Part shown: piece by piece, positions 1 through 12,199 of the stretch | How positions within the stretch are numbered: position 1 is the stretch's first letter | How the letters are laid out: every line of letters begins with the position of its first letter | DNA from: Pyrenochaeta sp. MPI-SDFR-AT-0127 | Lineage: Eukaryota; Ascomycota; Dothideomycetes; Pleosporales; Cucurbitariaceae | DNA: 64,000 nt | Assembly: GCA_020747015.1 (NCBI GenBank) | Contig: JAGTJM010000026.1 | Span: 372,001-436,000 of the forward strand | Reading direction: 5' to 3' | Made by a program: the position numbers and the translations under genes | Notes under the pieces: generated by a model | Database searches by the model: none | Seen by the model: the letters and a program-made list of their open reading frames with translations, nothing else | Told to the model about the DNA's origin: nothing

Positions 1-3000
1 CTAAAAGTCTGACTACAACTTCCATGCGGTTGAAGTACGCAGCTGCGATGAGAGCGGTGTGATACTTACCGTTGCGATGATTTACGAGGTCGATAGCGCG
101 ATTAAGAAGATCGTCAATAACTTCGACGTCTGCCTTGATCGCAGCTGCCTGGATCGCATTACCATATTTCCCACCTTGGGCACGAACATCAGCCCCGTGC
201 TCAATGAGTTGCTCAATCATGGGCAGATTGTTACTGTAGGCTGCTGCAGTGACCGCTGAACCGAGCAACCCTCCTTCGGCAGAGGCGTTGGCACCATTAT
301 CAATCAAGAGCTGCACAATGTCGATATCTCCAGATTGAGCAGCGGCTAAGATCGGAAATCCGTACAGGCCGCCTTTCGCGTTGACGTCGGCCTTGTGCTC
401 GACGAGCAGCTTTACTATCTCCTCGTGGCCTCCGGCTGCTGCTGCGGACAAGGAATTACCATGCTTCCCATTAGCTGGAGAGATATTGATCACTGCATCT
501 CTGTTCAACATTTCTTGAACGATTCCAAGATCTCCCACCGCTGAAGCGGCTTGCAGGGCGGTTCCATATTCTCCCGCTACTGGCTCGGTGAGTGTAATAT
601 CAGCACCTGCCTCTAACAATACCCGAACAGTTTCGATATCTTCCGCCCATGCAGCTGCCTGCAGTGGCGTCCCGTATGGTCCACCGACGGCATTGACATT
701 AGCTCCCGCTTTCAGCAGAATCTCGCAACAATCCTCGTCGCCCTCAGCTCTATTATCTGATTAGTAACAACTAATGCAAAAAACTAAAAGGAGGAACTTA
801 CGCTGCAGCGTGTAATGCGGTGCCGTACTTCTCGCTTACAATGTGCACATCCGCATCATTGTCTAGCAAGAACTGGAGGCCTTCTGCGTCGCATGCATCG
901 GCACAGTTGATGAGAGCTGTTGTGCCTTTATCGCAGGTAGCATTGATATCAGCAACATTTTTTAGGATGAGTTTCAAGTCTTCCTTTAAAAGAGTAGAAG
1001 CAGCGAGCGAGACCACTGGCCAATTGTCTTCACCTCCTCGTACGTTCACGTGGGCGTTATTTTCGAGTAGTATCTGCACTGCAGTACTATCACCCTGGTC
1101 AACGGCGGCGATGATAGGATACGAAAAGTCTCCACCGAAACTATTCACGTTTGCTCCTTCTTTTATGAGTAGACGAATGGTCTCTTCATCTCCAGTATAC
1201 ACGGCCGCTGAAAAAGATGTGTTAGCAACAATACAAACATAGCATACAGAAAACCCCACCTGTCAGCTCGGTACCATAGAAACCAATGGGTTCAGTGTTG
1301 AGCTTCGCTCCATTGTCAAGCAACATTTTCACGTTATCTGCATCACCAAACCATGATGCCGCCTGCTTACAGTTAATCATCTCTCTAGGAAAGGATGATA
1401 CGATACTAACAATCAAAGCAGTGCCGTATGTGCCTCCCCGTATGTTTACGTTAGCGCCCTTTTCAATCAACGCTTCCATGATCCCCGTTGTACCATCGTA
1501 TCTATGGCAATTGTGAGCGATAGCATTACAAATTGGTTCCACTACTTACGCGCTAGCGATCAACGCATACCCGTACCTGTAATGGCGGTTAGCAGATGTC
1601 GACACAAGAACTCGCTATACTAACTCAGGACCTTCTGCATCTGGACTTGCGTTGAAGTCTAGCAGTAACTTGACTGTTTCTTCGTGTTCATTATCTGTTG
1701 CCTGATATAAGGCTTTATCAAGTTGCTCTTGATCAATCCCTCTTGGAAAAAGCAACTTCAGTACCTCCGTTCTACCATAAAATGCAGCCAATGAGAAAGC
1801 TTTCTGGTGCCGAAGCGTGGACGCTTTGTCCAATATTGCCTTTACGATGGGTACGTATCCCCGTTGAGCTGCGGCCTGGAGTGCTTGCTCTATGACTAAT
1901 TCTCTGCCTTCGTTTTCAAGTAAGACTTTGAAGACGTCAAGATGATTGTATGTTGCTGCAGCTGTAAGAAAGCTACCGTAGGTTCTCATAGAACGATTCG
2001 GACTCCACTTCTTTGATAGCAAGAATTTGGCGACATCAGCGTGCCCTCGGCGAGCAGCGGCGCCAAGTGCTGAACCGTACCAATAATCCTCGTCGGGATC
2101 GATATCAGCACCTTTCTCGACCAATGTGCGCACAGCCTCCAGATTCCCCATGAAAGCAGCTATATTCAAAGCCCTTCGACTAGATCCACCGATGATGTTA
2201 ACCTGTGCTCCGCGGTCCAATAATAGGTTGAGAATTTCATTGTCGGTGTTCGCTGCAGCGGCGTATAGTGCCGTTCCGTAATCAGATGAGGTTGCATCTA
2301 TGTCAGCATCCCGCTCGAGAAGAGTATTGACAACGTCTCTATGACCGTTGCTTGCTGCTGCGTGCAAAGCTGCAGGCTTGTCGCCATTGCTAACAAAGTT
2401 GATGTCAGTGTCCACTCCCAAAAGTGCGTTCACAATCTCTTCCTGGCCTTCCTCGCACGCATAGTATAGAGGCTGAAAGCCTAAAGAATCTTCCTTGTGG
2501 ATGTCAGAAGCCCAGCCGTGTTCGAGAAGGTAGTCAACTAAGGCTGGAAATCTTAGGATAACCGCAACATGGAGAATCGACACGTTGCTTTGCTCGAACC
2601 TTGAATGGACATCTTCAATTGAACTCCACCACTCTTGTCGAGCCTCGGTATCGTCTCGCCAAAACGGATGGCTGAAATTGAATTCATCGAGTACATCTTG
2701 AGGAGCTTTTTTTGCGTGCTCGACCCAGTACCGAACGGGATATTTCAAGTCGCCAATCGTTAGACCATCAAGTCCTTCTTCGATATCAGCAATTGATGAC
2801 GCATTCGTGTTGTGATCATCTTCATCAGCGTCTGTGATATCATCATCACCGCTATCTTCGCTGTCGTTCTCGCTACGTTGCATTGTTTCGGAATGCCCGT
2901 CTTCGTCCTTCTCTTCGATATCCTCGTCTTCGCCGTGCTTCTCCAGTTTCTCGTTTTCCCGTTCCGCACGTTTTGCCCGATACGCTTCCTTCTCGTCGAC

Positions 3001-5386
3001 AGCATGATAGATATATTCTAGTGATCGAAGTGCGATGATGCCGTGCTGCATATCGTTTAGGTCTAGCGAAAGATCATCCTTGGCATATTTCTCAAGATGT
3101 TCTTGTGCAGAGATATCGATCCACTCGACAGTGTTGTTCTCCTCGTCCCAATCATTACCCCTCAATGTCAGAAATGCGCCACAACGAACGATGTATGCCT
3201 TGAGTTCTTCCAGGTCGTTTCGATGTTCTGTCGGCAAGCCAGCCATGATGGCAAGTTCTCGCAGTGTTGGAGCTACATATGCACAGATTCTGCATCTCAG
3301 AATTTCCTTTGTATATTCGTATCCTTCGGCTCCTGGATCGAGAACACGTTTTCGCACGTGCTCAAACATATCTGTCAGTCCGTACGGGAATGACTCAAGA
3401 AGCTTTCGAATATCGGCATGTTGCGCGCGGCCAGAGTTCCAAGCATTCTTTAGCTCTTGAACGACAAGGCTGACATAGATCCAATTATCTTCTGCGCGCG
3501 AATGAATGTGTCGTTTAACAAAATATGCCAACGATGATGGGAGTGATAGCTCATCAACACTGACGGAAATATGTGTTCGTAGATCGTCACTAACTTGTGC
3601 AGAATTTTCCGCATCCTCGAGATTGATTTCCAGGGCCTTTGGCTTCAAGACTTTTTCGATATTTGGACGACCACTACGGCTCAGGAGCAGCCATTTCAGG
3701 GGCATTGCTCCATGACTGTCGTCTAGTGTAGCGTCTAGTTCAGTCATGTACTGGAGAAAAGCGTCTAGTGACTCTTCTGACAGTTGCTCCAATCCATAAA
3801 CAACTATGTATATGCTGCCACTAGAAAGGTCTCTAGCAATCTCGTGCAGGGTATTCCAGAGGACAGATACCTTAAGAGATTCTTCGGGATCGAATTCTTG
3901 CTTTCCGGCGTCTTTGCTCTTAGTCGAATCTGAGAGTAGATGCCGCGCAAGGTCTTGGTCCATGTCAATGATCTGGCGTACGACCAATTGTAGGAGGCCC
4001 TTCATCGAACGCCTCTGCTTGTCGCTCTGATCGCAAAAAAAAGATGTCACAATCGAGCCATGCTCGCGTGACTTTTCCAAATATTCGATGGCTGACGATG
4101 CAACTGCTCCTTGACCAGTGCCAGCTTTACCGTGAACCCACAAAACTTGGTGTGTATCTTGTTGCCGCCAATTCTTGAAATTCTCCAGCTCTAGGACAGA
4201 TGAGAGTTTTGTACCTCTCGGACCCTTATATGGGCCATTCTTTGCTGCATCAATGTCTTGGAAGCCCTTACCAAGATGATCAATCATAGTGTGATATGTT
4301 CGATCGTTTACTAGCGCTTGGCGAAGCTGATTTTGTCGTGTCTTCAAGATGCCATCTGCCTTCTGTGCTGTAACTCTGATTTCTTCAGAAACATACTTGA
4401 AGTTACCATCCTTAGGTCCATCGTATTTGTTGAGATGAAAATGATCCGACTTCAGTCCCAACTTCTCCACAGAAGTAATTGTTGCCGACGCTTCATCAAC
4501 AATGAGCTCTTGGTTCTTCCACGATAGCCCTTTGATAAAAAGGCCGACAAGATCACTCTTCTCCTGTTCGAAGAAGCAGAATAGTCGAATTTGCGCATCT
4601 CTTGCAAGTAATGCAAAGTCTTCAAGTAGGCTGTTAAGGATCTCGGAATCCTTCTCGAGCATCTTCAACAAGCTCGACGGAGTACCCATACCAATCGTCT
4701 CTGCCATCTCGGCAAGGACCATTGCTTTCGACTGTGTTTTCGTGCCATGGAACGGCGTGCCAAGAAATATGCAACCTGCGACCCAAGGGTACACGGATGG
4801 AAAGTCGTTCTGTCGCAACCGTGAGGTCAACAATGCCTTTTCAAGAATAATGCCACCTAAACAATGACACACGAAGATGATAGGTGTTTTGGTATCTGTC
4901 TGGAGTAGCGTCAGTACGAGAACTAGCAGAATATAGATTGCTGCTTTACTCCTCTTGAACGATCAAGCGCATAGAGTAACTGGTTTGCCACACTTTCAAT
5001 TCGCTGATTCACAGAACCCTTGCCAAACCATTGCGACTGATACTGGAAGACACTTATGCGGCAATTCGGTATCTTACGGCCTAGCATGTTTGGATCGCGC
5101 AACCAGTGCACCTTCTCATGCTTCCATGTCCATTCTGGATTAGCACCGAGGCCTGGTATGGCAATGATGCTTCAGAGATCAGCTTTTGTTCTTGTCACTC
5201 TTCGGCTTTGATTGCTTACTCGACCTTAATCGAACTTTTCGATGACGGCTGTTCATCGTTCGGAAACACGACTTCAAGTCCCGGATTGATTTGCTACGCG
5301 CGTGTGTGAGCATGTTCTTATTCATAAGTGTTGATGCTTACCTGCGGATCAAATTTCGAATGATGAGCCTTCGTTGCCGCAGCCAT
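1..5386 (-). CDS. NLR-like protein: alpha/beta-hydrolase, NACHT-like and ankyrin repeats (3' end outside window)
   Basis: Eight exons were rebuilt: 5342-5386, 5220-5293, 4950-5169, 1625-4899, 1550-1576, 1260-1501, 802-1207 and 1-749. All joins keep frame, giving about 1,680 residues before the window edge. The N-terminus (IIAIPGLGANPEWTW) opens a lipase-like alpha/beta-hydrolase domain whose nucleophile elbow reads CHCLGG (about residue 126), with Cys where Ser is usual. A NACHT-like segment follows. Its P-loop is GKAGTGQGA (about residues 370-378), lacking the Walker A lysine, and its Walker B region reads VVYGLEQL rather than the common DALDEC type. An acidic linker and about 20 ankyrin repeats complete the visible part, and the introns sit inside ankyrin units. 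Proteins of this architecture are fungal NLR-like receptors linked to nonself recognition; that role is inferred from the family. The degenerate P-loop suggests weak or absent ATP binding. Confidence 0.85.
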
Positions 5387-5821
5387 TGCGTATGATGTTC
5401 GAGCAAGGAAGAAGGCTCTTCATTCGAGCTCGGTGAATGTTATGTGTTCATGGCCAGTCTCAAAAGAATACGCATCGCACCAGCGAAGAGTGCGCAGTAG
5501 CCGCCCCAAGCTTCCCCTGCATCCTGCGGCTCCATCAAGCTCGGAAGTTGGGGTCGGAAAGATTTGGGGGCCAGATGCTCGAATAGGTTAAAGGTGTTGG
5601 GTGTGTCAGCTGGTGGCGCCTTCCCCTGTCCTCAATCGGATTAGATCTCCGCGCTGGCGCCTCTCTGCAGTGGTGCCAACCTGCGACGGGGCACACAGGG
5701 CTGAGCCAGGCCTCAAATCGTGGAGGCTTGCATCCACCCATTAAATGACACTCTCACTCTCTCCATCATCATCCGAAACCTGTTTGGCATATACCGGCTA
5801 GTCTGACGGCTCCTTTTCGAG
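5387..5821. promoter_or_regulatory. Divergent intergenic region between NLR and DUF6601 genes
   Basis: This 435-nt stretch separates two genes transcribed outward, so it must hold both upstream regions. I see no clear TATA box or repeat, and no coding signal I can support. Confidence 0.4.
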
Positions 5822-6892
5822 ATGCTGGACTATGCCACAGTAAGTCTGCTCTGCTACATATCAAAGACACAGACTGATGTTGAGCAGCAACCGTTAGACG
5901 TTCCTTTCCACACCGCGCTATTAGAAACTGTAAATGAAGACGGAGTTGTGTCGCAACCGAAGATTCCATTACTGCCCGCAACCTTTCGGAACAAATTCGC
6001 CATTCAGTCTGTCAATACTAACATCCACGGGTTTTTGGATGTGGAGCTGAACGTCGAGCGACTAAACTGCGTTCACCGATGGCTATGGCTCGTTGGACTT
6101 CCAACCACTCCGCGGCCTCTGCATTATCAAGCGGTCAAGAAGAGAGACATTGTAGTTAGCGAACAGCTCGATCTCCATCTCGTATGGTCGTCGACGTCAT
6201 CTGCTACCATATTCATCAAGCCGTTGCCACGGTTCTTACTGTGCCCAGCTTTCTGGCGAACGCATATCTGCCCTCACCCACATTTGTACCGAACGGCTCT
6301 CGGCTTCCTCTTATCGTATGTCGCACTCATCGAAAGAGAAGTCGATCTCAATATGGCGATTAACCACAGCCTGATTCCCAAGGAAATCACGTGGCCTGGG
6401 TGGGTGGCACTCGTTGAAGAGATTGTTTGTGTCTCATCCCAAGCAAAATCGTATCTGGTCGATCTGTCCCCGGCATCATCAACTAGCACTCTCGAGCACC
6501 GTGCGCCTGTAAACCCAAGATTCTACTATGGTGAGCTGCGCCTAGGTCGATTGAATTGGATCTATCGCTTGGTTTTGGGCAACCCTCGTGGATATCTGAG
6601 TGGTTGCACCACATACGGTGCATTCATGCGAGACAATGTCAACTCGTTCATTACCCTTTTCGCATACACAACAATTGTTCTTTCGGCAATGCAAGTCGGT
6701 CTTGCAACAGACTTCCTTGTTAACGATTATGCTTTCGGCATGGCGTCGTATGTCTTTTCGATATTTTCCATTCTGGCCCCACTCGGCTGCATCGTGGGCA
6801 TCCTCGGCATCATCTCCATGATGTTTGTGATCAACTTAACTCGCACTTTGAGGATTCGAGGAAAACGGCGGCGTCAAGGGGCCGGTGTTTGA
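5822..6892 (+). CDS. DUF6601-like membrane protein
   Basis: The open frame encodes 356 residues. It has the hallmarks I associate with fungal DUF6601: an RLN...H..LW segment, RPLHYQ, a DLHLVW...IFIKPLPRFLL block, RFYYGELRLGRLNWIYR, and two hydrophobic spans near the C-terminus (about residues 265-290 and 300-335) that look like membrane helices, followed by a basic tail (RIRGKRRRQ). The function is unknown; an integral membrane location is inferred. A 48-nt stretch at 5841-5888 looks like an intron (GTAAGT, CTGATG, AGCAG) and is a multiple of three, so either splice form stays in frame. The first ATG is used because it starts the frame. The gene is divergent from the NLR gene. Confidence 0.7.
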   Translation: MLDYATVSLLCYISKTQTDVEQQPLDVPFHTALLETVNEDGVVSQPKIPLLPATFRNKFAIQSVNTNIHGFLDVELNVERLNCVHRWLWLVGLPTTPRPLHYQAVKKRDIVVSEQLDLHLVWSSTSSATIFIKPLPRFLLCPAFWRTHICPHPHLYRTALGFLLSYVALIEREVDLNMAINHSLIPKEITWPGWVALVEEIVCVSSQAKSYLVDLSPASSTSTLEHRAPVNPRFYYGELRLGRLNWIYRLVLGNPRGYLSGCTTYGAFMRDNVNSFITLFAYTTIVLSAMQVGLATDFLVNDYAFGMASYVFSIFSILAPLGCIVGILGIISMMFVINLTRTLRIRGKRRRQGAGV

Positions 6893-8084
6893 AAGAGCTA
6901 GAAAGCTTCGGAGATGAAATTATAGATGAGTCGTGCCGCGCCACGACACTCAGTTGAAGAAGCGACACAACCAACACGACCAACCTCGATTTGTCGACGT
7001 CTTAGCGGAAGGAACTTTGTGTAAGAAGTATAGAATAGACTGCTATGGCTATGGGCGGGTTACTAAGGAATTCACAGGGAGGTTGGGTGTCCGCCAAATC
7101 TAACCCTATTTGCGCTAAGCGCAACGCATAGGATGGGCATATATTTGGACACAATAAGCCCCAAAAACAGGTGTATGAGATCAAAGAGTAGTGGTTAAAG
7201 GCTTTTGACTCCATCTATGATACCTCTCCATCCTGCACATCCTCTGACCTTGTGCCCCAGACATTGACTATCTGCGACCTCTGAACGACCACAAATTGCG
7301 GTTATGTACATAGATGCCTTCGCCCCTTGAACTCATACCTCGTAGTAGAGGGTAAGCCTACTGATCGATCGTTTTGTATTCCATCCTCCGAGCTACTCTT
7401 AAGCTTTCTCGTTCCATCGAGGCGCCATTCATGCTTTCAATGTATTCATATCATCCAAGCATTGTGTTGCTGAATCTATGTTGACCCCGCCTATGCTTCT
7501 TGCAGGCTGCCAACATTTTGACGAATCGAAAATGGCTCCTACAGTACAGCTCACAGGCCTGCGACATACGACACTCCCGGTGACCACTCTATTTCGAGCA
7601 GAGTTTCACATTTCCGATCACCTTCATGGCTTTTTTGAATCAGGTTATTTGATGGTATTTACAAAGAATATATGGAAATAAGACAAGAGGCGCCTCCTGC
7701 TTCGCAGAATACGGATTCAAGGGGTGGTCCTTGGATCACACTGGAGAACTTTGCTGCATTATCATGTCTTTAGCGTACTTCCTATATTTCTGCTAAACCC
7801 ATCGACACAATAGTCATTGTCAGTCTTCACGTCATCTTCTGATTCGGTAGCGCGATAGTGAGAGCGCAATCTCTATAAGCTAATGTATTAACATAGAATG
7901 TCTCAGAAAAGGATTGGTATGACTCTGCCGCATTTCCTCTCAAGATATATACCATTCGTACTACAATATAAACATCGATTCACCAAAGTGAAGTATAAAC
8001 ATGAATCTATGTACATGCATGAATAAGAGGGTATAAGAGAATGTTGATTGCAGCATATCGTTCCTGAGAAACAACTTGGTATTC
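6893..8084. other. Intergenic, no gene supported
   Basis: This is the convergent space between the DUF6601-like gene and the GH64 gene. Only short, unconvincing frames occur. It should hold both 3' untranslated regions and terminators. Confidence 0.5.
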
Positions 8085-9377
8085 TCAGTTGCCGCCAACA
8101 GCCACAGTAAACAACTGGGGGCTGCCATCGTGCAATGTACCTGCAACATCGTTGCCACCATCTGGAACGACATCGTCATACGGAAAAGCGTATCCACGTC
8201 CATCCTTCTGCACTTGATGCACAATCCTAGAGTAATGATTCGTGGTTTCATCTTTGTAGTACGCGCCCGGGTTGCTTCCATTTGGAAACTGATTACCTGG
8301 TGTGCTTAACAAAATGCTTCGATTGAATGCAGCAGCAAGACGTGGGATGACAGCGTTGCGCGCCTGATTCGAACCTGTTGCAAAAGGGCCGGTACTGCAA
8401 CTGAAGATGTCTTTGGCCGAAGGAGCGCCAAACTTGCCAGCTTCACCAAGTTCTAGTTCGTTGCCGCGAACACGACCTGTGAGATTACCGGCTGCGGCTT
8501 GCGTGTTAATTGTGATATCCTCGTTGCGGAATTTGTTCCAGACAGCCTGCGTGTATGCATCCCAGTAGTTTCCCCACGCATTATCGTTCCCAACAAGAAG
8601 ATTGTTCGGGCTCAGTACTCTCAGCGGACGGCCATTGGTTTCATAGATCAGCTGGTTCCAGGGCCTGCCATCGCGCTGGGCCTGCGCGCGTAGCTCATTA
8701 ACAACCTTCTGGAAGCCATCCGGGGCCATACCAGGCACGGTTTGCGTGTGCCCTTGGGCGTTGGTAAGGCTTAATGCAACCGGAATGCTGACGAAGTCCA
8801 CATAGCTGATGTTTGCAAATAGTTGCGCATCGTTGAACGTGAACTCGCAGAAGCTCCAGTTGATGTTGAAGTTCGGATCCGACGGATTAGTGACACTTGG
8901 CTCCACGACTGCAGGACCGGGATTGAGGAGGAAGGTCAATTTTGCGTCGATGCTGAACCAAATGCGCCCACCTGCGATTTTCGGGATCCTCACGTTGACA
9001 GTGTTTCCTGGTGCGCCGAGTGGAATTGCTACATCGGCTTGGAGAGGTTGTTGAATTCGACTTGGCGAAACTGGGTAATAGATATTCTGCCCATCTGACT
9101 GCACAAAGACTGGTGTGTTGTTCCTCTCAAGGGCGAGGCCGGTGATGTATGCATAGACATTGCTGGAATTGGTCTTGTTTTGTAGAGCTATTTGCAGTGT
9201 GCCGGGCGCGGCTTCCGCAAGGACTTGTTGTTGTTGTTCATTGGCTCCTGGGGCTGCTGCGCGCTTCTCGCTATTGGAGCTTATGTTGGCCACTGTACTT
9301 GGTGGGTTATGCTCTGCTCCATTTCGGTTCTGAAAGCTTTGGCGGCGCTTATTCACAAATTTCTTGAATGACTTCAT
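8085..9377 (-). CDS. GH64-family beta-1,3-glucanase (thaumatin-like fold), no signal peptide
   Basis: This is an intronless frame of 430 residues. From residue 60 onward it matches the GH64 family (laminaripentaose-producing endo-beta-1,3-glucanases): an LQIALQNKT...VYAYITGL opening strand, IWFSIDAKLTFLLNPG, and the core CEFTFND...YVDF. Glu178 and Asp194 are 16 residues apart, the same spacing as the catalytic Glu154/Asp170 pair of the Streptomyces matensis enzyme, so both catalytic residues look present. Such enzymes cut cell-wall beta-1,3-glucan and are normally secreted. Here the first 60 residues are basic and Gln/Asn/Ala-rich (MKSFKKFVNKRRQSF...) with no hydrophobic signal sequence. The protein may be cytosolic, leave by an unconventional route, or lack its true first exon. 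Function is well supported by motifs; location is open. Confidence 0.85.
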   Translation of the reverse strand: MKSFKKFVNKRRQSFQNRNGAEHNPPSTVANISSNSEKRAAAPGANEQQQQVLAEAAPGTLQIALQNKTNSSNVYAYITGLALERNNTPVFVQSDGQNIYYPVSPSRIQQPLQADVAIPLGAPGNTVNVRIPKIAGGRIWFSIDAKLTFLLNPGPAVVEPSVTNPSDPNFNINWSFCEFTFNDAQLFANISYVDFVSIPVALSLTNAQGHTQTVPGMAPDGFQKVVNELRAQAQRDGRPWNQLIYETNGRPLRVLSPNNLLVGNDNAWGNYWDAYTQAVWNKFRNEDITINTQAAAGNLTGRVRGNELELGEAGKFGAPSAKDIFSCSTGPFATGSNQARNAVIPRLAAAFNRSILLSTPGNQFPNGSNPGAYYKDETTNHYSRIVHQVQKDGRGYAFPYDDVVPDGGNDVAGTLHDGSPQLFTVAVGGN

Positions 9378-12199
9378 TATGGTGGTGATGCGGAACTTTG
9401 CGGGAAGGTCGGCCCAATATCAAAATGGACAAGGATGGAGCTATTATCCGAGTTCCGACAAAGTATACGAGGAATAATAGAAAGAATGCACGATGCACCG
9501 CCGAATGCCCTGGATTGTGATATGAAATATGCGCCACTGTAGAAATATCGCTGGCGATATATATACTCTGTTCAACGCGCGTCAACGCCTTGGATTCAGC
9601 GAATGCAGGGTCCAGCTGATGTCACACATGCGACGGTTTTGCTTGGGGTGTAAACCGGTTGTGATCGGCAGCGCCCAACATGAAATGTGCCATCGTCATT
9701 TAAATGCCGTAGCCAATCAGAGCCCGAGATGCGGCACCACCATCACACGGCCCGTTCGGGAATACCCCAACTTTTATGACCACGCGTGGTGCGCTCGTGG
9801 CGGACGTTTTCCGGGGTTTGGCATGTGAAACAGAATGTAGGTTGAATCATGGAGTTGGGATTGGATGGACCCGATATGCTGGGCGATATGGGATAGGAAG
9901 GTGGTGTAGATAGTATGGCCGACAAGCGCAAACTTCGTGAAGATACGAGTTGTACGTAAGACGTGGAAGGGAAGAAGTCATGAGGTGCTTGCGTCGTGGA
10001 AGAATGAAGCACTGAGCGTGTCTGATGATATAAGAGAGGAACAACGATGAGCGTTGACTCGACGATTGCGAACTTGGAACTACTAACCCGGGCTGGCCGC
10101 TAGTCTAAGAAGGATATGCCGGCCATCTGTACACGTGCTTCCACCGGCGTGTCGCAACCACATGCCTATTATTCTAACACAAGTGCTCCTGCGTTTTATC
10201 AGTGATGTTTTGCAGTCTACTGCAGTCTGTCCGAGCGAAGCGCTCCTGTTGCCCGGTGCTCATTACAACATCAAGAGGAGCCAAAAGGCGATATCCGCGT
10301 CTACAAGCATCAATATGCTGAGAAGGGGTCTAGCGGTCAGCAGAACAGCCAAGAGCATGCTGTCTGCTGCCATAGAAGCAAAACTGCTACGGTCACGGCG
10401 GCAAACCCGTAGTATACACACTTCCTCTTGAATACTGCCTGAGATCAAGTGAGCTTTTAGGCTGAGATTATTACATAGATTTTGTATGAAGAAGAGTGCG
10501 CGTGTTGGATAAAGGCTAGATTGTGAAAGAAGGTAGCAAGTTTAATAATCTCCGTTGCATCATGCGATGATGGATCTGAGGTATGAAAACAGGTCGATGC
10601 GGCATCTATCATGGTCATAGATAATTTCCAGCACATTATAGGGTCCTAATTCTGATGAGATTATGATCATATGGTCCATGCCCCTGGTCGACAGCGGGAT
10701 GGCAAATTTGGAGATGGAAAAATGATATGCCTAGTGCTCTGGGTACCAGCACCTGGCCGAAGGTGACAGAAAGGTATGGCCGGTTCCGGCAGTGATATCA
10801 TGATACGTAGGGTAGGATCGCTCGGGGCTGACGTTTCATTGCAGAGTTAGATGGCTACCCAGGCGAAAGTCTCAGTGTTTCGCTGAAGAATCCTTCGATC
10901 CCGAACGCTAATGCATGCGTGATGAGGTGTCAGCATCTCAGAGTATTCAGTTTATCATGGTCTTGATACATCTGTGCTAAGAAGCTGCGAATGTGAAAGG
11001 CAAAGGCAAATGTTGCGCATCCTTTGCCAAGGGGCCCCAAGCGAACCTTTTCCGCCTCGCTCTCAACTCACCTGACATTGAGTGCTGTAATTGAAATGAC
11101 TTGATTGATCCTAAGAGTCCTGAGGCCAGTTAAACTCGCTCGATGTCGATAACTATCTTATTGACTAATGTGGCGCTCTCCCTGAATGCCCCGATAATTT
11201 AGGCAGTTTGCGCCATCTATTCTCTTGCACAATTGCACTGTCGCCATGAGCATTGGATACTTGCCACAGCATTTTGAATATATATGTATATATCGAAATA
11301 CTTGAAGTTTCTGTCCCTCAGGTGGTTGTATTTATGATTGCTGTAAATTCAATTGCTAGCTATCACGTGTAAGCCAAGCATATCATGTGCTAGCATCTAT
11401 ATATGCAGTTCCCCAGCCATTCGTCTTTGCAGACCCGATAAACGCATTCATAAGACAGATTGAGTAATAATTTCAACTGCTAAATCTTCTTTATTCTCTC
11501 TAGACGAGCATGTGTCTACAAAATGGCTATATATTCCTTGAGTTCGAGTTCGCTGAAAGAAGATGCTGTGACAGACCACATACATCTTGAATCCGGATTT
11601 AAACACTTCTTCTACATTTGCTACTTCCTTATACTGCTTTTACTTCCACATCGCTCCATGAATAGGTCTGGTCTTGTCGCGATGTGGCCTTGCGAAAATA
11701 CTTAGACATATGCGCCACCATCAGAAGTTTCACTGTTAAAGGCAAAGCTTTCACTCTGAATGTTACTTTTTGCACTGACATTTGTGGGCATTGGTCAAGG
11801 CCTCAAGCGAATAATCACCACTCTACAATTTCTCAGACATTTTCCAGGCAGTTGTACACCAACACACCATCAACTCCTTCCAAGACCTGTGCCAAAGTAC
11901 ATTATCATTGGCTCACCAGTGACTCAAAGTTCTATATCCAGCAAATCATACAGGAGGTGCAGAGGGTATAGCAGGTAAGTGGGCCGCGCCTGGATTAGGT
12001 AGTTTCACACAAGCACACGCTGATCAGCATAAGCAAGGATCCAGTAGAGAAAAACGCATCACCATTTCTCTACTTGAACCTCGAGTGTGGAGTATTGTCG
12101 TTACCGTGCTCTAGAGAGTTTCAAAGCGCTCCGCGAATTTCAATCAAACATACTTAGGCTTCATTTCAACACACTTTGGTCAATCTGTTATCAACACGA
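9378..12199. other. Intergenic, AT-rich, no gene supported
   Basis: About 2.8 kb upstream of the GH64 gene. A frame of 98 codons at 10135-10431 (plus) is the longest plausible one but has no recognisable feature. The part around 10.6-11.6 kb is AT-rich with scattered TATATA-like runs. Confidence 0.45.
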
